A stretch of 64,000 nt of DNA from Paenibacillus dendritiformis (GTDB lineage: Bacteria > Bacillota > Bacilli > Paenibacillales > Paenibacillaceae), in contig NZ_OX216966.1 in assembly GCF_945605565.1 (NCBI RefSeq), positions 1,609,501-1,673,500 of the forward strand, in the 5' to 3' direction. The translations under genes and the position numbers were made by a program. Shown in pieces: positions 62,842 to 64,000 of the stretch; positions within the stretch are counted from its first letter, which is position 1, and each line of letters opens with the position of its first letter. Below the pieces are notes generated by a model. That model ran no database searches. It saw only the letters and a program-made list of their open reading frames with translations, and was not told the origin of the DNA.

Positions 62842-64000
62842 AGAGTGTCGAAATATTTGGAACTGTATTGAAGGGATTCCAACAAGAAGCTGTTAGAAAT
62901 GGAACTGCTGTCTTAACTACCTGTCTAACACAAACATCAAAGCTAAACAGGGAATCTAAAAGATATGAATATAATCGGAGACAGGTAATCGGAGATATGG
63001 GGGCTGTACTTTTTGAAGCACCTACGGGCACTGGTAAAACACTTATGGCTGGGCATGTTGCCGAAAATATTAGTAAGCTATACACTATCCGAAATGTTCC
63101 CCGTGTTATTTGGTTTTGGTTTGCACCGTTCTCAGGACTTATAGATCAAGCAATTCAAACTATTAGAGCAGAGTATAAGACCTTACGTCCTAAAGATCCT
63201 GTTAATGATCGAGATCCCAATGATCTTAAATCAGGTGATGTATTCGTTACGACTTGGGCGACAGTGGCAGTATCAAAGGAAAGCAGTCGAAAGGCCAGAA
63301 CAAGAACTGAAACTTTGTTATCGATAGATGATCTTATAGCATTTGCACGATCGCAAGGATTTATGATAGGTGCAATTATTGATGAAGCACACCATTCATT
63401 TAGAGGACAGACGCAAGCGTTTACGTTTTATAAAAACGTGATAGATCCAGAATTAACGTTGTTAGTGACTGCAACTCCGCGTGATAAAGATATTGTTTCG
63501 TTTACAAACAGCACTGGAGTGACTAATTTAAGACGTATATCAGTATCTAGACAACTTGCTATTGCTGACAGACTAATTAAAGAAGGGGTAAAAGTTGCGG
63601 TATTTAAGGCTCCTAATGATGTGAAAAGTCTCATCGATTTTAAGAAAACTGCTTTAAAACAAGCAGTCGCGACGCATAGAAGAATAAAGAAAATCCTTAA
63701 AGATTCTGGTCAGACAGTAATCCCTTTGTTGCTCGTACAAGTTAATTCAGAACAAGGTTCTGTTGAAGAGGCGGCTAATTGGCTAAAAGATATGGGATTT
63801 AAGACAGAAGGCGAAAATGAATTGATTCGGATACATACAGCGGATGAACCAGATAAATATCTCTCAACTATTGCGGCAGATGAAACGGTAGAAGTATTAA
63901 TCTTCAAAATGGCTGTGGCTACTGGCTTCGATGTACCACGTGCTTTTACTCTTGTTTCATTTAGGCCAAATCGAGATGAAGATTTTGGAGTTCAAATTGT
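62838..64000 (+). CDS. Type III restriction enzyme Res subunit (3' truncated by window)
   Basis: ATG 62838 follows GGAGGGA and opens a frame that runs unbroken to the end of the window (387 codons). Superfamily 2 motor motifs are clear: motif I 'EAPTGTGKTLMAGH' (about 64-77), motif II 'IIDEAHHSF' (about 178-186), motif III 'VTATPRD', and 'MAVATGFDVPRAFTLVSFRP' leading towards motif VI. The C-terminal endonuclease domain lies outside the window. Together with Mod it cleaves DNA between two head-to-head unmethylated sites, using ATP. The overlap with mod keeps the two subunits in step. Confidence 0.9.
   Translation, partial: MKSVEIFGTVLKGFQQEAVRNGTAVLTTCLTQTSKLNRESKRYEYNRRQVIGDMGAVLFEAPTGTGKTLMAGHVAENISKLYTIRNVPRVIWFWFAPFSGLIDQAIQTIRAEYKTLRPKDPVNDRDPNDLKSGDVFVTTWATVAVSKESSRKARTRTETLLSIDDLIAFARSQGFMIGAIIDEAHHSFRGQTQAFTFYKNVIDPELTLLVTATPRDKDIVSFTNSTGVTNLRRISVSRQLAIADRLIKEGVKVAVFKAPNDVKSLIDFKKTALKQAVATHRRIKKILKDSGQTVIPLLLVQVNSEQGSVEEAANWLKDMGFKTEGENELIRIHTADEPDKYLSTIAADETVEVLIFKMAVATGFDVPRAFTLVSFRPNRDEDFGVQI

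Overview
The window looks like a chromosomal segment of a Gram-positive Bacillota bacterium of the Paenibacillus type. This is inferred from the gene repertoire: an AraC regulator fused to a GH39-like domain, a YesM/YesN two-component system, a SCIFF ribosomal-peptide pair, an LPXTG-like wall protein with a class B sortase, a secreted subtilase with FN3 and chitin-binding modules, a copper-amine-oxidase-N-domain protein, AGGAGG ribosome-binding sites and a PyrR attenuator. No rRNA, tRNA or CRISPR array was seen.

Layout. 1-1310: 3' end of a siderophore-type ABC binding protein and a cupin. 1350-4160: a graveyard holding an ABC exporter remnant, a damaged IS1634-type transposase and a large serine recombinase pseudogene. 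4.4-7.5 kb: a MacB/FtsX-type ABC pair. 7.8-12.1 kb: a DUF4375-like protein, a class C beta-lactamase-like hydrolase, an MFS transporter behind a PyrR-type attenuator with a second PyrR site, and a SMI1/KNR4 protein. 12.2-13.9 kb (minus): SCIFF maturase scfB and the 49-residue precursor scfA. 14.4-21.6 kb: a 2114-residue wall-anchored protein and its sortase. 22.1-26.3 kb: subtilase, WYL regulator divergent from a VOC protein, GNAT acetyltransferase. 26.4-32.9 kb: AraC-GH39 regulator followed by an M20 amidohydrolase / MFS / M20 amidohydrolase operon. 33.2-35.6 kb: an XRE-AbrB regulator and glycosyltransferase cassette, followed by a second, truncated copy of the M20 3' end and its downstream hairpin.

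35.7-44.5 kb is a defence island: Hachiman (hamA, hamB), a DUF4062 protein, a frameshifted lipoprotein, a dead FabH-like gene, and two Mrr-type nucleases (one membrane-anchored with a zinc ribbon, one classical). A 49-base direct repeat, nearly identical at 34902-34950 and 44702-44750, brackets the island. A type III restriction-modification locus runs off the right end (60.9-64 kb).

44.8-48.0 kb is a nucleoside salvage operon (two nucleoside hydrolases and a NupC transporter), facing a surface lipoprotein flavin reductase of the fumarate reductase family. 50-52 kb holds a phosphatase, an orphan antitoxin-like gene, a MITE-like repeat block and a lactonase remnant. 52.2-60.0 kb holds a secreted CAO-N/glycosidase-like protein and, on the minus strand, a substrate-binding protein / ATPase / fused permease ABC importer with its YesM-YesN-like two-component system. 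A decayed copy of the CAO-N gene fused to a piece of the response regulator lies beyond this module at 60.37-60.63 kb.

The most interesting signals are the direct-repeat-bounded defence island with its DUF4062 gene, the tandem PyrR sites controlling an MFS carrier, the SCIFF locus whose precursor is too short for ordinary ORF calling, and the class B sortase paired with a giant repeat protein. All family assignments come from reading motifs by eye; no database search was run.
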